Positions 25,564-35,170 are shown, counted from the first letter of the stretch. The stretch is 64,000 nt of DNA from Kitasatospora sp. SolWspMP-SS2h (GCF_003259315.1 NZ_QLLT01000010.1:62001-126000), one strand, 5' to 3'. The notes: generated by a model not told the origin, from the letters alone. Translations and numbers: made by a program.

Positions 25564-26061
25564 ATGGACCTGCAGACCGACTACTTCCGGGCCGCCGACG
25601 AGGCCGCCGTGCGGAAGGTGATGACGGGTGGGGAGCGCCCGGCCGCCGAGGTGTTCGAGTCGGTGCGGGCCCGGGGGATCGACCCGACCGTGGTGCTGCC
25701 CCGCCTGGTGTCCGCGTTGCGCGAGGAGGACGCCCCGGCCCCCGTGAAGGACGGCCCGGACCGCTCGGTGTGGCCGACCGGCCTGCAGCCCTGGCACGAG
25801 GAGGCCCCGGCCACCGCCGTCGACTTCGAGGACCCGTGGATGACCGGCCCCTGGGTGGTCGAACTCTCCGACGAGACCCGGGACGCCCTGGCCGGCGTGC
25901 AGCGCAAGCGGCTGCCCCGGCTCACCAGCCAGTGGGCCCGCACCGAGGAGGTGAAGAGCGTCGAGCGGATCGAACTCATGAAGCTGATCCACCAGTTGGG
26001 CGTCCTGGCCCGCCGCGCGCAGCAGGACGGGCAGCATCTCTACTGCGTCCTGACCGCCTGA
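25564..26061 (+). CDS. conserved hypothetical protein, 165 aa
   Basis: I do not recognise a named domain. The protein starts MDLQTDYFRAADEAAVRKVM, has VFESVRARGIDPTVVLPRLVSAL (30-55), a Trp/Pro-rich middle (VWPTGLQPWHEE, then DPWMTGPWVVELS), and a helical C-terminus ending ARRAQQDGQHLYCVLTA. It resembles a family of about 160-residue cytosolic proteins common in streptomycetes in which short motifs (GIDP, VWP, GPWV, HLYC) recur. The ATG at 25564 has GGAG 9 nt upstream. Its 3' end overlaps the convergent EamA gene by 22 bp. No function can be assigned. Confidence 0.75.
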   Translation: MDLQTDYFRAADEAAVRKVMTGGERPAAEVFESVRARGIDPTVVLPRLVSALREEDAPAPVKDGPDRSVWPTGLQPWHEEAPATAVDFEDPWMTGPWVVELSDETRDALAGVQRKRLPRLTSQWARTEEVKSVERIELMKLIHQLGVLARRAQQDGQHLYCVLTA

Positions 26062-27044
26062 CCGTCCGCCGCCCGCACCCGCTCCGCCGCCTTCTCCGTT
26101 TTCCCCTCCGCCTTCCCCTTCCGCCAGGCCCTCCTCCGACCGGCCCGGTTCCGCCCGGCCCGCTGGGTGGCCGCGATGCAGGCGACGACGGCGAGGGCGG
26201 TCGGGACGGCGGTGGCCGGCAGTGTCTCGGCGAGCAGCAGGACGGCCCAGCAGAGCGTCAACAGCGGCTGGGCGAGCTGGAGTTGGCTGGCGCGGGGGAC
26301 GCCGATGGCGGCCATGCCGCGGTACCAGACGACGAAGCCGCCGAACTGGGAGACCGCCGCCAGGTAGGCCAGTCCGGTGACGCCGTGCCAGTTCCAGCGC
26401 GCGGGTTCGACGGTCAGCGCGAGCGCGCCGGTGAGCGCGGTGACGGGCAGCGCGGCGACCACGCCCCAGCCGATCACCTGCCAGCCGGGCATCCGCCGGG
26501 CCAGCCGCCCGCCCTCCGCGTAGCCGAACGCGCAGACCAGCAGGGCCCCGAACAGGTACAGGTCGGCGGTGGTCAGGCCCGCGCCGCCGCTCTGCTGGAC
26601 GGTGAAGGCGAGGACGGCGGCGGCCCCGGCCAGCGCGGCGGTCCAGAACGCGCGCGGGGGCCGCGCCCCGGCCCGCAGGGCGCCGACGGCGGCGGTGGCC
26701 AGCGGCAGCAGGCCGATCACCACGGCGGAGTGCGCGGTGGAGGAGAGCCGCAGCGCGAGCGTGGACAGCAGTGGGAAGCCGACCGCGCAGCCCACCGCGA
26801 CGGCCGCCAGGCCCGGCCAGGCGGACCGGGGCGGGACGCGGGCGCCGGTGGCCAGCAGGCAGGCCCCGGCGAGCAGCCCGGCGAGTATCCCGCGCAGGCC
26901 GGTGACCGTCCACGGGCCGAAGCCCTCCAGGGCCCAGGCGGTGGCGGGGAAGCTGAACGAGAAGGCGAACACCCCGAGGGCGGCCTGGGCGGTGCCGCCG
27001 ACCGCTATCGGGCGGAGTGCGGTAGCGCTATCTTTCTCTGACAT
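26040..27044 (-). CDS. EamA/DMT family exporter
   Basis: A 334-residue ten-helix transporter. N-terminal QAALGVFAFSFSFPATAWALEGFGPWTVTGLRGILAGLLAG is the first EamA repeat, and YLAAVSQFGGFVVWYRGMAAIGVPRASQLQLAQPLLTLCWAVLLLAE is the second. The C-terminal 40 residues are strongly basic and cytoplasmic. It is divergent from a MocR-type regulator 68 nt away, a frequent pairing in which the regulator senses a PLP-reactive amine or amino acid that the EamA protein exports. The 3' end (TAG, 26040-26042) overlaps the convergent gene by 22 bp. Confidence 0.9.
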   Translation of the reverse strand: MSEKDSATALRPIAVGGTAQAALGVFAFSFSFPATAWALEGFGPWTVTGLRGILAGLLAGACLLATGARVPPRSAWPGLAAVAVGCAVGFPLLSTLALRLSSTAHSAVVIGLLPLATAAVGALRAGARPPRAFWTAALAGAAAVLAFTVQQSGGAGLTTADLYLFGALLVCAFGYAEGGRLARRMPGWQVIGWGVVAALPVTALTGALALTVEPARWNWHGVTGLAYLAAVSQFGGFVVWYRGMAAIGVPRASQLQLAQPLLTLCWAVLLLAETLPATAVPTALAVVACIAATQRAGRNRAGRRRAWRKGKAEGKTEKAAERVRAADGQAVRTQ

Positions 27045-27112
27045 GCAGGACGGTAGCAGTTGCCGCCCGTCGCCCGGAAGGGCCGTCCCGCACCACCGGA
27101 GGAGAAGAGCAG

Positions 27113-28528
27113 ATGACCGTCCAGGAGCTGACCGACGCGCTGCGCGGCACGGTGTTGCGCTACTCCCGCGGCGAGCGGATTCCCAGTAGCAGGGAGTTGG
27201 TGGAGCGCTACCGGGTCAGCCCGGTCTCGGTGTCGCGGGCGATCCGGGAGCTGGTCGCGGAGGGCGTGGTGGTGTCGCGTCCGGGCGCGGGGGTGTTCCG
27301 GGCCGGTCCGCGGCCGGCGCCCGCCGCGCGGGGCGACTTCTCCTGGCAGGAGGTGGCGCTGAGCGCGCAGGCGGGTGCGCCGCCCGCCCGGGTGGTGGAC
27401 GCCTCGGGGGTGCTGGCGGCGCTCGCGCCGGCCCCGCCGGAGGTGATCGACCTGAACAGCGGCTACCCGCACGCCTCGCTGCTGCCGGAGCGGGCGCTGG
27501 CCGGTGCGCTGGCCCGGGCCGCCCGGCGTCCCGGGGCGTGGGGGCGCCCGCCACTGGAGGGGCTGCCGGAGCTGCGCGGCTGGTTCGCCCGGGAGGTGGG
27601 CGGCGGGGTCACGGCGGCGGAGGTGCTGGTCACCGCGGGCGGGCAGAGCGCGCTGACCTGCGCGCTGCGCTCGCTGGCCCCGCCCGGCGCACCGGTGCTG
27701 GTCGAGTCCCCCACCTACCCGGGCCTGCTGGCGATCGCCCGGGCGGCGGGGCTGCGCCCGGTGCCGGTGCCGGTGGACGCGGACGGGGTGCTCCCGGAGC
27801 TGCTGGAGGAGGCGTTCGCGGCGTCGGGGGCGCGGCTGTTCGTCTGCCAGCCGCTGTTCCAGAACCCGACCGGCTCCGTTCTGCCCCCGGGGCGGCGGCG
27901 GGCCGTGCTGGCGGCGGCGAAGCGGGCGGGGGCGTTCGTGGTGGAGGACGACTTCGCCCGGCTGCTGGCCCACACCGACGCGGGCGAGCTGCCCGCGCCG
28001 CTGGCCGCCGACGATCCGGACGGCGTGGTGGTGCACGTCCGCTCGCTGACCAAGGCGGCCTCGCCGAGCCTGCGGGTGGGGGCGCTGGTGGCCCGGGGCC
28101 CGGCGTTGGCCCGGTTGCGCTCCGTCCAGGCGGTGGACTCCTTCTTCGTGCCCCGCCCGCTCCAGGAGGCCGCCCTGGAACTGGTCGCCGCCGCCGAGTG
28201 GCCGCGCCACCTGCGTTCGCTGGCAAGGGAGTTGACCGATCGGCGGCAGCTCTTCGCGACCGCGCTGGCCGCCCGGGCGCCCGCCCTGCTGCCGCCGGGC
28301 CTGCCGCGCGGGGGTTTCCACCTCTGGCTGCCGCTGCCCGACCGGGTCGAGCCGGCCGCCTTCACCGCCGCCGCCCTGCGCCACGGCGTCGCCCTCTCCC
28401 CCGGCCCGAACTACTTCACCGCCGAGCCCGGCCCCCGCACCCGGGTCAGCCTGGCCGCCGCCGAGCACCCCGCCCAACTCACCACCGCCGCCGACCGGTT
28501 GGCCGCCGCCCTGGAGTCCTTCGACTGA
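27113..28528 (+). CDS. MocR/PdxR-type GntR regulator with aminotransferase domain
   Basis: A 471-residue chimera. The N-terminal GntR winged helix (about 1-70) has IPSSRELVERYRVSPVSVSRAIRELVAEGVV. A class I aminotransferase-like domain follows, with AGGQSALTCALRSLAPPGAPVLVESPTYPGLLAIARAAG, then CQPLFQNPTGSVLPPGRR, VVEDDFARLL and the PLP-Lys motif VRSLTKAASPSLRVG. Such proteins sense PLP adducts and rarely act as enzymes. GGAGGAGAAGAGCAG precedes the ATG. It probably controls the divergent EamA exporter. CGGTAGC occurs twice, 31 bp apart (27020 and 27051), and GCTATC twice, 23 bp apart (27004 and 27027), around the exporter start; these may be half-sites. Confidence 0.92.
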   Translation: MTVQELTDALRGTVLRYSRGERIPSSRELVERYRVSPVSVSRAIRELVAEGVVVSRPGAGVFRAGPRPAPAARGDFSWQEVALSAQAGAPPARVVDASGVLAALAPAPPEVIDLNSGYPHASLLPERALAGALARAARRPGAWGRPPLEGLPELRGWFAREVGGGVTAAEVLVTAGGQSALTCALRSLAPPGAPVLVESPTYPGLLAIARAAGLRPVPVPVDADGVLPELLEEAFAASGARLFVCQPLFQNPTGSVLPPGRRRAVLAAAKRAGAFVVEDDFARLLAHTDAGELPAPLAADDPDGVVVHVRSLTKAASPSLRVGALVARGPALARLRSVQAVDSFFVPRPLQEAALELVAAAEWPRHLRSLARELTDRRQLFATALAARAPALLPPGLPRGGFHLWLPLPDRVEPAAFTAAALRHGVALSPGPNYFTAEPGPRTRVSLAAAEHPAQLTTAADRLAAALESFD

Positions 28529-28557
28529 CGGGTCGTCAACTCATCCTCCCTCTGCCC

Positions 28558-29406
28558 TCAGTGGGCGAGTTCCAGCAGCGCGATGCCCGCCAGCACGGTC
28601 GCGCTGGCGGCCAGCCGCAGGGCGCCGAGGCGTTCGCGCAGGACCAGGGTGCCGATCAGGGCGGCGATGACGATGGAGGTCTCGCGCAGCGCGGCGATGG
28701 TGGGCAGGTCGCCGACGGTCTGCGCCCAGACCACCAGCCCGTACGCGGTGAGCGACATCAGCCCGCCGGCCAGTCCGACGGCGCGGCCCTCGCGCAGCGC
28801 GGGCCGCAGGGTGCCGCGGCGGACGGCGGCCACCGCGGCGAGGACGGCCAGGCCCTGGAGGAGGAACATCCAGGCGATGTACCCGGCGGCCGAGTGGGCG
28901 GCGCGGACCCCGCCCGCGTCCACCACGGTGTACCCGGCGATCAGCACGCCGTTGCCCAACGCGGCTCCGATCGCCGGGAGTTGGTCCCGACCGGGGACGC
29001 CGCCGACCAGCGCGAGCCCGGCCAGGCCGAGCGAGATCACCACGACGGCGGCGAACTGCCCGGCGGGCAGCGGGCGGTGCAGGACGGTGGCGGAGAGCAG
29101 CGCGACCACCGCCGGGGAGGTGCCGCGGGCGATCGGGTACAGCTGGCCGAAGTCGCCGAGCCCGTAGGCGCGGACCAGCAGCAGCTGGTACCCGGTCTGG
29201 AGCGCGGCGGAGGCCAGCAGGTACGGCAGGGCGCCCGCGCCGGGCGCCGGGACGGACAGCGCGAGCGCCCCGCCGAAGGCCACGAACACCAGGTTCATCT
29301 GCGCGATCCCGGCCATCCGGTCGCGCACCCCGTGCACCAGCGCGTTCCACACGGCGTGCAGCAGCGCGGCGGCGAGCACCACGAACGGGACGGCGCCCTG
29401 GCTCAC
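28558..29406 (-). CDS. EamA/DMT family transporter
   Basis: A 282-residue ten-helix transporter. Segments include VVLAAALLHAVWNALVHGVRDR at the N-terminus, YQLLLVRAYGLGDFGQLYPIARGTSPAVVALLSATVLHRPL in the first EamA repeat, and GLVVWAQTVGDLPTIAALRETSIVIAALIGTLVLRERL in the second. LYPIARG, RETS and LRER are typical of the YdcZ/YtfF-like EamA branch. The start was set at GTG 29406 because GGGAGG lies 8 nt upstream; the longer frame begins with a soluble stretch unlike a transporter. It is convergent with the MocR gene and divergent from the PfkB kinase. Substrate unknown. Confidence 0.88.
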   Translation of the reverse strand: MSQGAVPFVVLAAALLHAVWNALVHGVRDRMAGIAQMNLVFVAFGGALALSVPAPGAGALPYLLASAALQTGYQLLLVRAYGLGDFGQLYPIARGTSPAVVALLSATVLHRPLPAGQFAAVVVISLGLAGLALVGGVPGRDQLPAIGAALGNGVLIAGYTVVDAGGVRAAHSAAGYIAWMFLLQGLAVLAAVAAVRRGTLRPALREGRAVGLAGGLMSLTAYGLVVWAQTVGDLPTIAALRETSIVIAALIGTLVLRERLGALRLAASATVLAGIALLELAH

Positions 29407-29554
29407 GGGTTCTCCCTCCCCAACGGTTCGACCCCAGAAGATGTACAGCCAACTTAGCGTCCCGCGCCATCCCGCCCACCACCGCCCCCGCTCCGGTCGC
29501 AGGCCGACCGCCCCGTCCTCGGGCCGAACGGCCGGGAATCCCACTTCCCTGCTC

Positions 29555-29590
29555 GAATCTGCGCGGAAACCGATATGATCACGCAGATTC
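29555..29590. promoter_or_regulatory. inverted repeat GAATCTGCG / CGCAGATTC around a TATGAT box
   Basis: Nine-bp arms at 29555-29563 and 29582-29590 are separated by 18 nt containing TATGAT (29574-29579), a good -10 hexamer for the plus-strand kinase gene. A dimeric repressor bound here would cover the promoter. Confidence 0.5.
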
Positions 29591-29655
29591 AGTCACGCAT
29601 ACCGTCCGTGCACCCGTCCGACGGACAACCGACCACCACCCTGGGGGCGTCCACC

Positions 29656-30588
29656 GTGATCCTCACCGTCACGCCGAATCCGGCGCTGGACGTCACCTAC
29701 ACCGTCCCCGGGTTCCGCCCGCACACCAGCCACCGGGTCACCGAGGTGGCCGCCCAGGCGGGCGGCAAGGGCGTCAACGTGGCCCGGGTGCTCGCCGCGC
29801 TGGGCCGCCCCGTCCGCTGCGTGCTGCCGCTCGGCGGGCCCACCGGGGAGGCGGTGCGCGCCGACCTGGCCGCCGCCGGGCTGGACCACGCCGCGGTGCC
29901 GATCGGCGGCGACACCCGGCGCACCGTCACCGTCGCGGACGGCGCCGACGCCACCGTGCTCAACGAACCCGGCCCGGCGCTGACCGCCGCCGAGTGGGAC
30001 GCCCTGCTCGACGAGACCGCCCGGCAGCTGCCGCAGGCCGCCGTCCTGGTGCTCTCCGGCAGCCTGCCGCCCGGCGCCCCCGCCGACGGCTACGCTCGAC
30101 TCGTCGCGCTGGGACGGCGGTTCGACCTGCCCGTGGTGCTCGACGCGGACGGCCCGGCGCTGCTCGCCGCGCTCCCGGCCGGCCCCACCGTGATCAAGCC
30201 GAACGCCGCCGAACTCACCGCCGCCACCGGCCTGCCCGACCCCCGCGACGCCGCCCGGGTGCTGATCCGGCGCGGCGCCGAGTCCGTCCTCGCCTCGCTC
30301 GGCCCGGACGGCCTGCTCGCCGTCGACCGCCAGGGCACCTGGCGCTGCGCCCCGCCCGCCGCCGTCACCGGCAACCCGACCGGCGCGGGCGACTCCGTGG
30401 TCGCCGCCCTCGCCGCCGGCCTCTCCGGCAACGTGGGCTGGCCCGCCGTCCTCCCCGACGCCGTCGCGCTCTCCGCCGCCACCGTCCTGCACCCCCGCGC
30501 CGGCCACTTCGACACCCCCGCCTACCACCACCTGCGCGCCACCCTCACCGCCACCCGGGTCGACGCCACCGCCTCCCTCACCCCCTGA
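29656..30588 (+). CDS. 1-phosphofructokinase family hexose kinase (PfkB)
   Basis: A 310-residue ribokinase-fold kinase of the FruK/LacC branch. N-terminal VTPNPALDVTYTV, the substrate motif AQAGGKGVNVARVLAALG (about 35-52) and the C-terminal anion-hole motif GNPTGAGDSVVAALAAGL (about 238-255) are all intact. It phosphorylates a hexose phosphate such as fructose-1-phosphate or tagatose-6-phosphate with ATP. GTG 29656 begins the family's beta-strand (VILTVTPNP), so longer N-termini are unlikely. No PTS or aldolase gene is adjacent, so the sugar is uncertain. The reading frame continues past the stop into a methyltransferase remnant. Confidence 0.9.
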   Translation: MILTVTPNPALDVTYTVPGFRPHTSHRVTEVAAQAGGKGVNVARVLAALGRPVRCVLPLGGPTGEAVRADLAAAGLDHAAVPIGGDTRRTVTVADGADATVLNEPGPALTAAEWDALLDETARQLPQAAVLVLSGSLPPGAPADGYARLVALGRRFDLPVVLDADGPALLAALPAGPTVIKPNAAELTAATGLPDPRDAARVLIRRGAESVLASLGPDGLLAVDRQGTWRCAPPAAVTGNPTGAGDSVVAALAAGLSGNVGWPAVLPDAVALSAATVLHPRAGHFDTPAYHHLRATLTATRVDATASLTP

Positions 30589-30900
30589 CCAGCGCCCGGG
30601 CGGCCCCCGCGCACCGGCGACGTCACCGCGCCGCCGTTCCCGGACGCGGCCTTCGACCTGGTCACCTCCGCCCTGGTCCCGCACAACGTCCCCGACCCGG
30701 ACGCCCGCCTGCGCGCCGCGGACGAGGCGCTGCGGGTGCTGCGCCCGGGCGGCCGGCTGCTGCTCGCCGACCTCTCCCCGAGGGTCCGCCGCTACGCTGC
30801 CCACCTGGGCGCGGGCACCGTCCGCGGCCTCGGTCCGGCGTCCTGGTACGGCGGGCCGTGGCTGCCGGTGTCGATGCTGGAACTGCGCGAGGACGGCTGA
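30589..30900 (+). pseudogene. C-terminal remnant of a SAM-dependent methyltransferase
   Basis: Directly after the kinase TGA, and in the same frame, about 100 codons read as the second half of a class I methyltransferase: GDVTAPPFPDAAFDLVTSALV, then PDPDARLRAADEALRVLRPGGRLLLADLS (motif II/III with the LRPGG post-I loop), a tail RRYAAHLGAG, and a final ASWYGGPWLPVSMLELREDG ending at TGA 30900. There is no start codon and no glycine-rich SAM motif I, so it is a decayed or deletion-truncated gene, not a functional enzyme. The deletion probably removed its 5' half together with any spacer to the kinase. Confidence 0.75.
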
Positions 30901-30904
30901 CGGT

Positions 30905-31897
30905 TCAGACGCTCAGCGACTCCAGCACCAGCAGCGCGGCCACCGCGAGGTTGGCCCACCGGTAGGTGACCAGCACGGCGACGAACTCGCGGATGGTCGC
31001 GCTGGGCCAGAAGTACGCGGCGGTGGGCGAGCCGACCACGTGGCCGTTGACGCCCTCGCGGCGGGCGAACACGGCGGCGCGGAAGGCGTGGAAGTTGTTG
31101 GTGACGACGACGCAGCGGTAGCCGGGGTCGGCGGCGGCCATGATCGCGTGGCTGAAGCGGAGGTTCTCCTCGGTGGTGCGGGAGCGGTCCTCGCGGATGA
31201 TCCGGTCGGCGGGGAAGCCGTGTTCGACCAGGTGGTCGGCCATGGCGTGGGACTCGGGGAGCTGTTCGTCGGAGCCCTTGCCGCCGGAGACGATCATGAA
31301 CGGGGAGCGCCCGCGCTCGACCTGCCGCTCGTACAGGCGGCGGCCGCGCTCCAGGCGGCTGGCGAGCAGTGGCGGGACGCGGCTGCCGTCGCGCAGGCCG
31401 GTGCCGAGGACGACCACGTAGTCGACGTCCTCGCGGGGGGTCAGGCGGCCGTACAGGTAGGCGTAGCCGACGAAGCAGACGAACAGGAAGGAGAGGTAGC
31501 AGGCGAGCACGAAGACGGTGCGGGCGATCACGACCAGCACCTCGGAGTCGGCCCCGGTCGCGGCCAGCAGCAGGGCGAACACCGCCAGGATGGCGAGGCC
31601 GGCCAGCAGCGCGAGCAGGCTGCCGAGGCTGCGGCCCTCCTTGCGGACCATCTTGAGCCCGTTGGCGATCAGCAGCCCGGCGAGCACCAGGCTGCCCAGC
31701 GCGGGGGCCAGCACCACCACGATCAGGACGGCCTCGGCGGCGGCCGAGTCGGCCCGGTGGAGGGTGGCGAGCAGGGCGAGGGTGAGCAGGGTGACGGAGA
31801 GTCCGAGGCAGACGGCGTTGCCGAAGCGGCGCCGGTCGCGCAGCACGCCGACGCCGAACAGCAACAGGAAGACGAGCGCGAGGGCGTACAGGAGCAT
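30905..31897 (-). CDS. YdcF/SanA-like DUF218 membrane protein
   Basis: A 330-residue protein. The N-terminal half has four hydrophobic segments (1-20, 28-45, 55-80, 95-150), and a DUF218 domain follows: VDYVVVLGTGLRDGSRVPPLLASRLERGRRLYE, PFMIVSGGKGSDEQLPESHAMADHLVEHG, REDRSRTTEENLRFSHAIM and VTNNFHAFRAAVFARREG. A last hydrophobic segment closes it. E. coli relatives (ElyC, SanA, YdcF) affect envelope integrity and antibiotic tolerance; the chemistry is not settled. Its stop (TCA, 30905-30907) is only 4 nt from the convergent remnant's TGA. Confidence 0.9.
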   Translation of the reverse strand: MLLYALALVFLLLFGVGVLRDRRRFGNAVCLGLSVTLLTLALLATLHRADSAAAEAVLIVVVLAPALGSLVLAGLLIANGLKMVRKEGRSLGSLLALLAGLAILAVFALLLAATGADSEVLVVIARTVFVLACYLSFLFVCFVGYAYLYGRLTPREDVDYVVVLGTGLRDGSRVPPLLASRLERGRRLYERQVERGRSPFMIVSGGKGSDEQLPESHAMADHLVEHGFPADRIIREDRSRTTEENLRFSHAIMAAADPGYRCVVVTNNFHAFRAAVFARREGVNGHVVGSPTAAYFWPSATIREFVAVLVTYRWANLAVAALLVLESLSV

Positions 31898-31912
31898 GGG
31901 GGCAGCCTAGGG

Positions 31913-31940
31913 CCCGTCCCGCGCGGAGGTGCGGGACGGG
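31913..31940 (-). terminator. hairpin terminator, 10-bp stem
   Basis: CCCGTCCCGC (31913-31922) pairs with GCGGGACGGG (31931-31940) across 8 nt, downstream of the MDR pump stop at 32022. A 24-bp unit beginning TGAGGACGGGGCCGG is tandemly duplicated at 31954-31977 and 31978-32001, between the stop and the hairpin. Confidence 0.7.
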
Positions 31941-32021
31941 GCCGGGGCGGGGGTGAGGACGGGGCCGGCGGCGGGGCTGAGGACGGGGCCGGCGGCGGGG
32001 CCGGGGGCGGTGAACGGGCCG

Positions 32022-34085
32022 TCAGCGGCGGCCGGCGAGGGTGCTGCCGACCACCGGGATGCCCTCGGCGAGGTCCTCGGCGATCATCCGCTTGGCGATG
32101 GTGTCGGCGGCGGCGCGCAGTTCGGCGCTGCGCGGGCGGCCGCGGTCCTCCTCCAGGCGGCGGTTGAGCCAGTCGGCCCAGGTGCGGGTGATGGTCGCGG
32201 CCTCCTGCGCGCCGGCCGGGGTGTGCTGGTAGAAGCCGCTGCCGCCCTCCAGGTAGCCCTCGGCGACCATCCGGTCGAAGACCGGCTGGAGCACCTCCGG
32301 GGGGATGCGGCGGCGGGCGGCGATCAGGTTGAGGCTGGCGTGGCCGACGGTGCGGGTGAACAGTTCGACCTGCATGACGGCCCAGGCGCCGGCCACGTCG
32401 AGGCGGGTGCCGGAGACGTGGACGACCTCCCGGGCGGTGTCCAGCCCGGCGCTGCCGAGGAGCTTGGCGACGGCGAGTTCGAGCAGCCGGGAGGAGTCGC
32501 CGGAGGAGGGCTGGGCGAAGCCCTCGCCCATGTCGGAGGAGCTGGCCCGGGCGGAGTCGCGGAGCTTGACCTGCTTGAGGAAGAGCGCGACCACGAAGCC
32601 GACCAGGGCGACCGGGATGGTCCACAGGAAGACGGTGTGCAGCGAGTCGGCGTACGCCTGGATGATCGGCGCGGCCTGGTCGGGGGGCAGGTCGTGGACG
32701 CCGTGCGGGCTCTGCGCGGCGGCGCCGAGCAGCCGCGGGTCGGCGCCGGTGGCCCGGGCGGACTCGGCGACGCCGTCGGCGAGGTTGGTCTTGAGCGTGT
32801 TGGCGTAGATGGTGCCGAAGACGGCGGTGCCGAACGAGGAGCCCAGGGTGCGGAAGAAGGTGACGCCCGAGGTGGCGGTGCCCAGGTCCGCGTAGTCGAC
32901 GGTGTTCTGCACGGCGATGGTGAGCACCTGCATGCACAGGCCGATGCCGGTGCCGAGCACGAACATGTAGAGGCTGGCGAGCCAGGCGCTGGTGCCGACG
33001 TCCAGCAGCGAGAGCAGGTACAGGCCGGTGGCCATCACCAGCGAGCCGACGATCGGGAAGAACCGGTACTGGCCGGTCTTGGAGACCACGTTGCCGGAGA
33101 AGATCGAGGCGATCAGCAGGCCGAGCACCATCGGCAGGGTGCGCACGCCGGAGACGGTCGCCGAGTCGCCGTCGACGTACTGGAGGAAGGTCGGCAGGAA
33201 GGTCAGCGCGCCGAGCATGGCGAAGCCGACGATGAAGCTGAGGATCGAGCAGACCGTGAACACCTGGTTGCGGAACAGCCGCATCGGCAGGGTCGGTTGG
33301 GCGGCCCTGGTCTCGGCCCGGCAGAACAGGGCGAGCGCGACCACCCCGGCCGCGAACAGGCCGATGATCACGGCCGAGCCCCAGGCGTACTCGTTGCCGC
33401 CCCAACTGGTGGCCAGGATCAGGGCGCTGGCGCCGATCGCGACCAGCGTGATGCCCAGGTAGTCGATGACCGGGCGGACGGCGGACTTGACCACGGGGAT
33501 GTTCCGGGCGGCGGCGATCACCACCACGATCGCGATCGGCACGTTCACGTAGAACGCCCAGCGCCAGGACAGGTGGTCGGTGAACAGGCCGCCGAGCAGC
33601 GGGCCGATCACCGTGGCCACGCCGAACACCGCGCCGATCGCGCCCTGGTACTTGCCGCGCTCGCGCAGCGGGATGACGTCGGCGATGAGCGCCATCGAGG
33701 TGACCATCAGACCGCCGGCGCCGACGCCCTGGACAGCCCGCCAGACGATCAGCAGCAGCATGTTCGTGGACAGACCGCACAGGAATGAGCCGATGATGAA
33801 GACGATCGTGGAGACCTGGAAGACGATCTTGCGGCCGAACAGGTCGCCCATCTTGCCGACCAGCGCCGTGGTGACGGTCTCCGCGAGCAGGTAGGAGGTC
33901 ACCACCCAGGACATGTGGGAGGCGCCGCCGAGGTCGGCCACGATGGTGGGCAGCGCGGTGCCGACGATGGTCTGGTCGAGGGCGGCCAGCAGCATGCCGA
34001 GCACGATGGTGCCGAACACGACGTTCCGCTGCCGCCGGTCGAGGACGGGCGGGGCTGCCTGACTGACTTGGCTGGAGGTGGTCAC
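32022..34085 (-). CDS. QacA/EmrB-type multidrug MFS pump with C-terminal winged-helix-like domain
   Basis: A 687-residue, 14-TM drug:H+ antiporter. TM1 has [21 protein letters not shown] with the DHA2 Asp, motif A is [14 protein letters not shown], and motif C is [19 protein letters not shown]. After TM14 (about 500-520) a roughly 150-residue cytosolic domain follows: [20 protein letters not shown], then [32 protein letters not shown] and TPAGAQEA, which reads like a MarR-type winged helix. Such C-terminal extensions occur in actinobacterial pumps and may gate or sense. The GTG start has only a weak ribosome-binding site (GCGAGG). No TetR repressor is adjacent. Confidence 0.9.
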   Translation of the reverse strand: MTTSSQVSQAAPPVLDRRQRNVVFGTIVLGMLLAALDQTIVGTALPTIVADLGGASHMSWVVTSYLLAETVTTALVGKMGDLFGRKIVFQVSTIVFIIGSFLCGLSTNMLLLIVWRAVQGVGAGGLMVTSMALIADVIPLRERGKYQGAIGAVFGVATVIGPLLGGLFTDHLSWRWAFYVNVPIAIVVVIAAARNIPVVKSAVRPVIDYLGITLVAIGASALILATSWGGNEYAWGSAVIIGLFAAGVVALALFCRAETRAAQPTLPMRLFRNQVFTVCSILSFIVGFAMLGALTFLPTFLQYVDGDSATVSGVRTLPMVLGLLIASIFSGNVVSKTGQYRFFPIVGSLVMATGLYLLSLLDVGTSAWLASLYMFVLGTGIGLCMQVLTIAVQNTVDYADLGTATSGVTFFRTLGSSFGTAVFGTIYANTLKTNLADGVAESARATGADPRLLGAAAQSPHGVHDLPPDQAAPIIQAYADSLHTVFLWTIPVALVGFVVALFLKQVKLRDSARASSSDMGEGFAQPSSGDSSRLLELAVAKLLGSAGLDTAREVVHVSGTRLDVAGAWAVMQVELFTRTVGHASLNLIAARRRIPPEVLQPVFDRMVAEGYLEGGSGFYQHTPAGAQEAATITRTWADWLNRRLEEDRGRPRSAELRAAADTIAKRMIAEDLAEGIPVVGSTLAGRR

Positions 34086-34252
34086 CCTCGCATCGTCACA
34101 CTTCGTCCTGTTCTGTCCGGTCCGACACCCCGCCGCTGCGCCGCACGATCGGCCGGTGGTGCGACAAGGTCCCGGGGCCGCCGCGCGGGAGGGCCGCGGA
34201 CCGCCCGACGACGACCGGCCGAGCCGCGCGGCGGGGCCGGGCGCGGCGGCGG

Positions 34253-35170
34253 TCAGCGGGCCGCCGTCTCGGCGAGGGCGGTGTCCAGCGGGGTGGCGGG
34301 CGGGAGGCCGAGGGCGGTCTCGGTGGCGGTGGAGTCGATCAGGGCCGGGCGGTCGTACAGGTAGAGCATCTCCGGGACCTCGGCCATCACCGCGTCCGCG
34401 CGGGCGGCCCCGGCGAGCGCCCCGGTGCTCATCCGATCCAGCCGCGGGGCGGGCGCGCCCGCCAACCGGGCCAGCCGGACGGCGAGTTCGCGGGCCGGGG
34501 CGTGCGAAGCGGACGGCACGTGCCAGGCCCGGCCCCAGGAGCGCTCGTCGCGGGCGGCGGCGACCAGCGCGCGGGCGGCGTCCCCGGTGTACGTCCAGCT
34601 GTGCGCGGCGTCGGGGTCGCCGGGGTAGGCGACCGGCCGGCCCGCCAGCACCGGCGCGGCCACCAGCAGGGTGAACGGCGAGACGGCGCCCGCGCCGAGG
34701 AAGTCCCCGGCCCGCACCTCCGTCGCCCGCACCCGGCCCGCCCGGTGGGCGGCCAGCGCGTCCGCCCAGATCCGGGCCCGCACCTCGCCCTTGACGCTGC
34801 TCGGCCGCAGCGGCAGATCCTCGGTGAACGGGCCGTCCACCGGCCCGTAGCCGTAGACGTTGCCCAGCATCACGTACCCGGCGCCGGTCCGCTCCGCCGC
34901 GCCCAGCAGCCCGGCCGCCAGTGCCGGGAACTCCTCCGGCCAGCGGTGGTACGGGGGCATCGCGCAGTTCACCAGCGCGGCGGCGCCGGAGGCGAGTCCG
35001 GCCAGCCGGACCGGGTCGGTGGCGTCCGCGGCGATCCGCTCGATCAGCGGGTGGACCGGGCCCGCGCCCCGGCGGGTCACCAGCCGGACCCGCTCACCGG
35101 CCCGGGCCAGCAGCAGCGCGGTGGCGGCTCCGGTCGCTCCGGCGCCCACGACGACGTACAGGGAGGACAT
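34253..35170 (-). CDS. extended-SDR NAD(P)-dependent epimerase-like protein
   Basis: A 305-residue Rossmann-fold protein. N-terminal [23 protein letters not shown] carries a GxGxTG-like dinucleotide motif. The catalytic region [14 protein letters not shown] provides YxxxV-like context without the classical YxxxK, so catalysis may be altered and the protein may be an atypical (NmrA-like or epimerase-like) SDR. Later strands [19 protein letters not shown] and [20 protein letters not shown] match the epimerase C-terminus. Substrate unknown. It is divergent from the GlxA-type regulator at 35373, which probably controls it. Confidence 0.85.
   Translation of the reverse strand: MSSLYVVVGAGATGAATALLLARAGERVRLVTRRGAGPVHPLIERIAADATDPVRLAGLASGAAALVNCAMPPYHRWPEEFPALAAGLLGAAERTGAGYVMLGNVYGYGPVDGPFTEDLPLRPSSVKGEVRARIWADALAAHRAGRVRATEVRAGDFLGAGAVSPFTLLVAAPVLAGRPVAYPGDPDAAHSWTYTGDAARALVAAARDERSWGRAWHVPSASHAPARELAVRLARLAGAPAPRLDRMSTGALAGAARADAVMAEVPEMLYLYDRPALIDSTATETALGLPPATPLDTALAETAAR

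Noticed and set aside
27004..27057. GCTATC and CGGTAGC repeats as a firm MocR operator
   Set aside because: They partly lie within the exporter's first codons and the words are short; noted only as tentative in the MocR entry.
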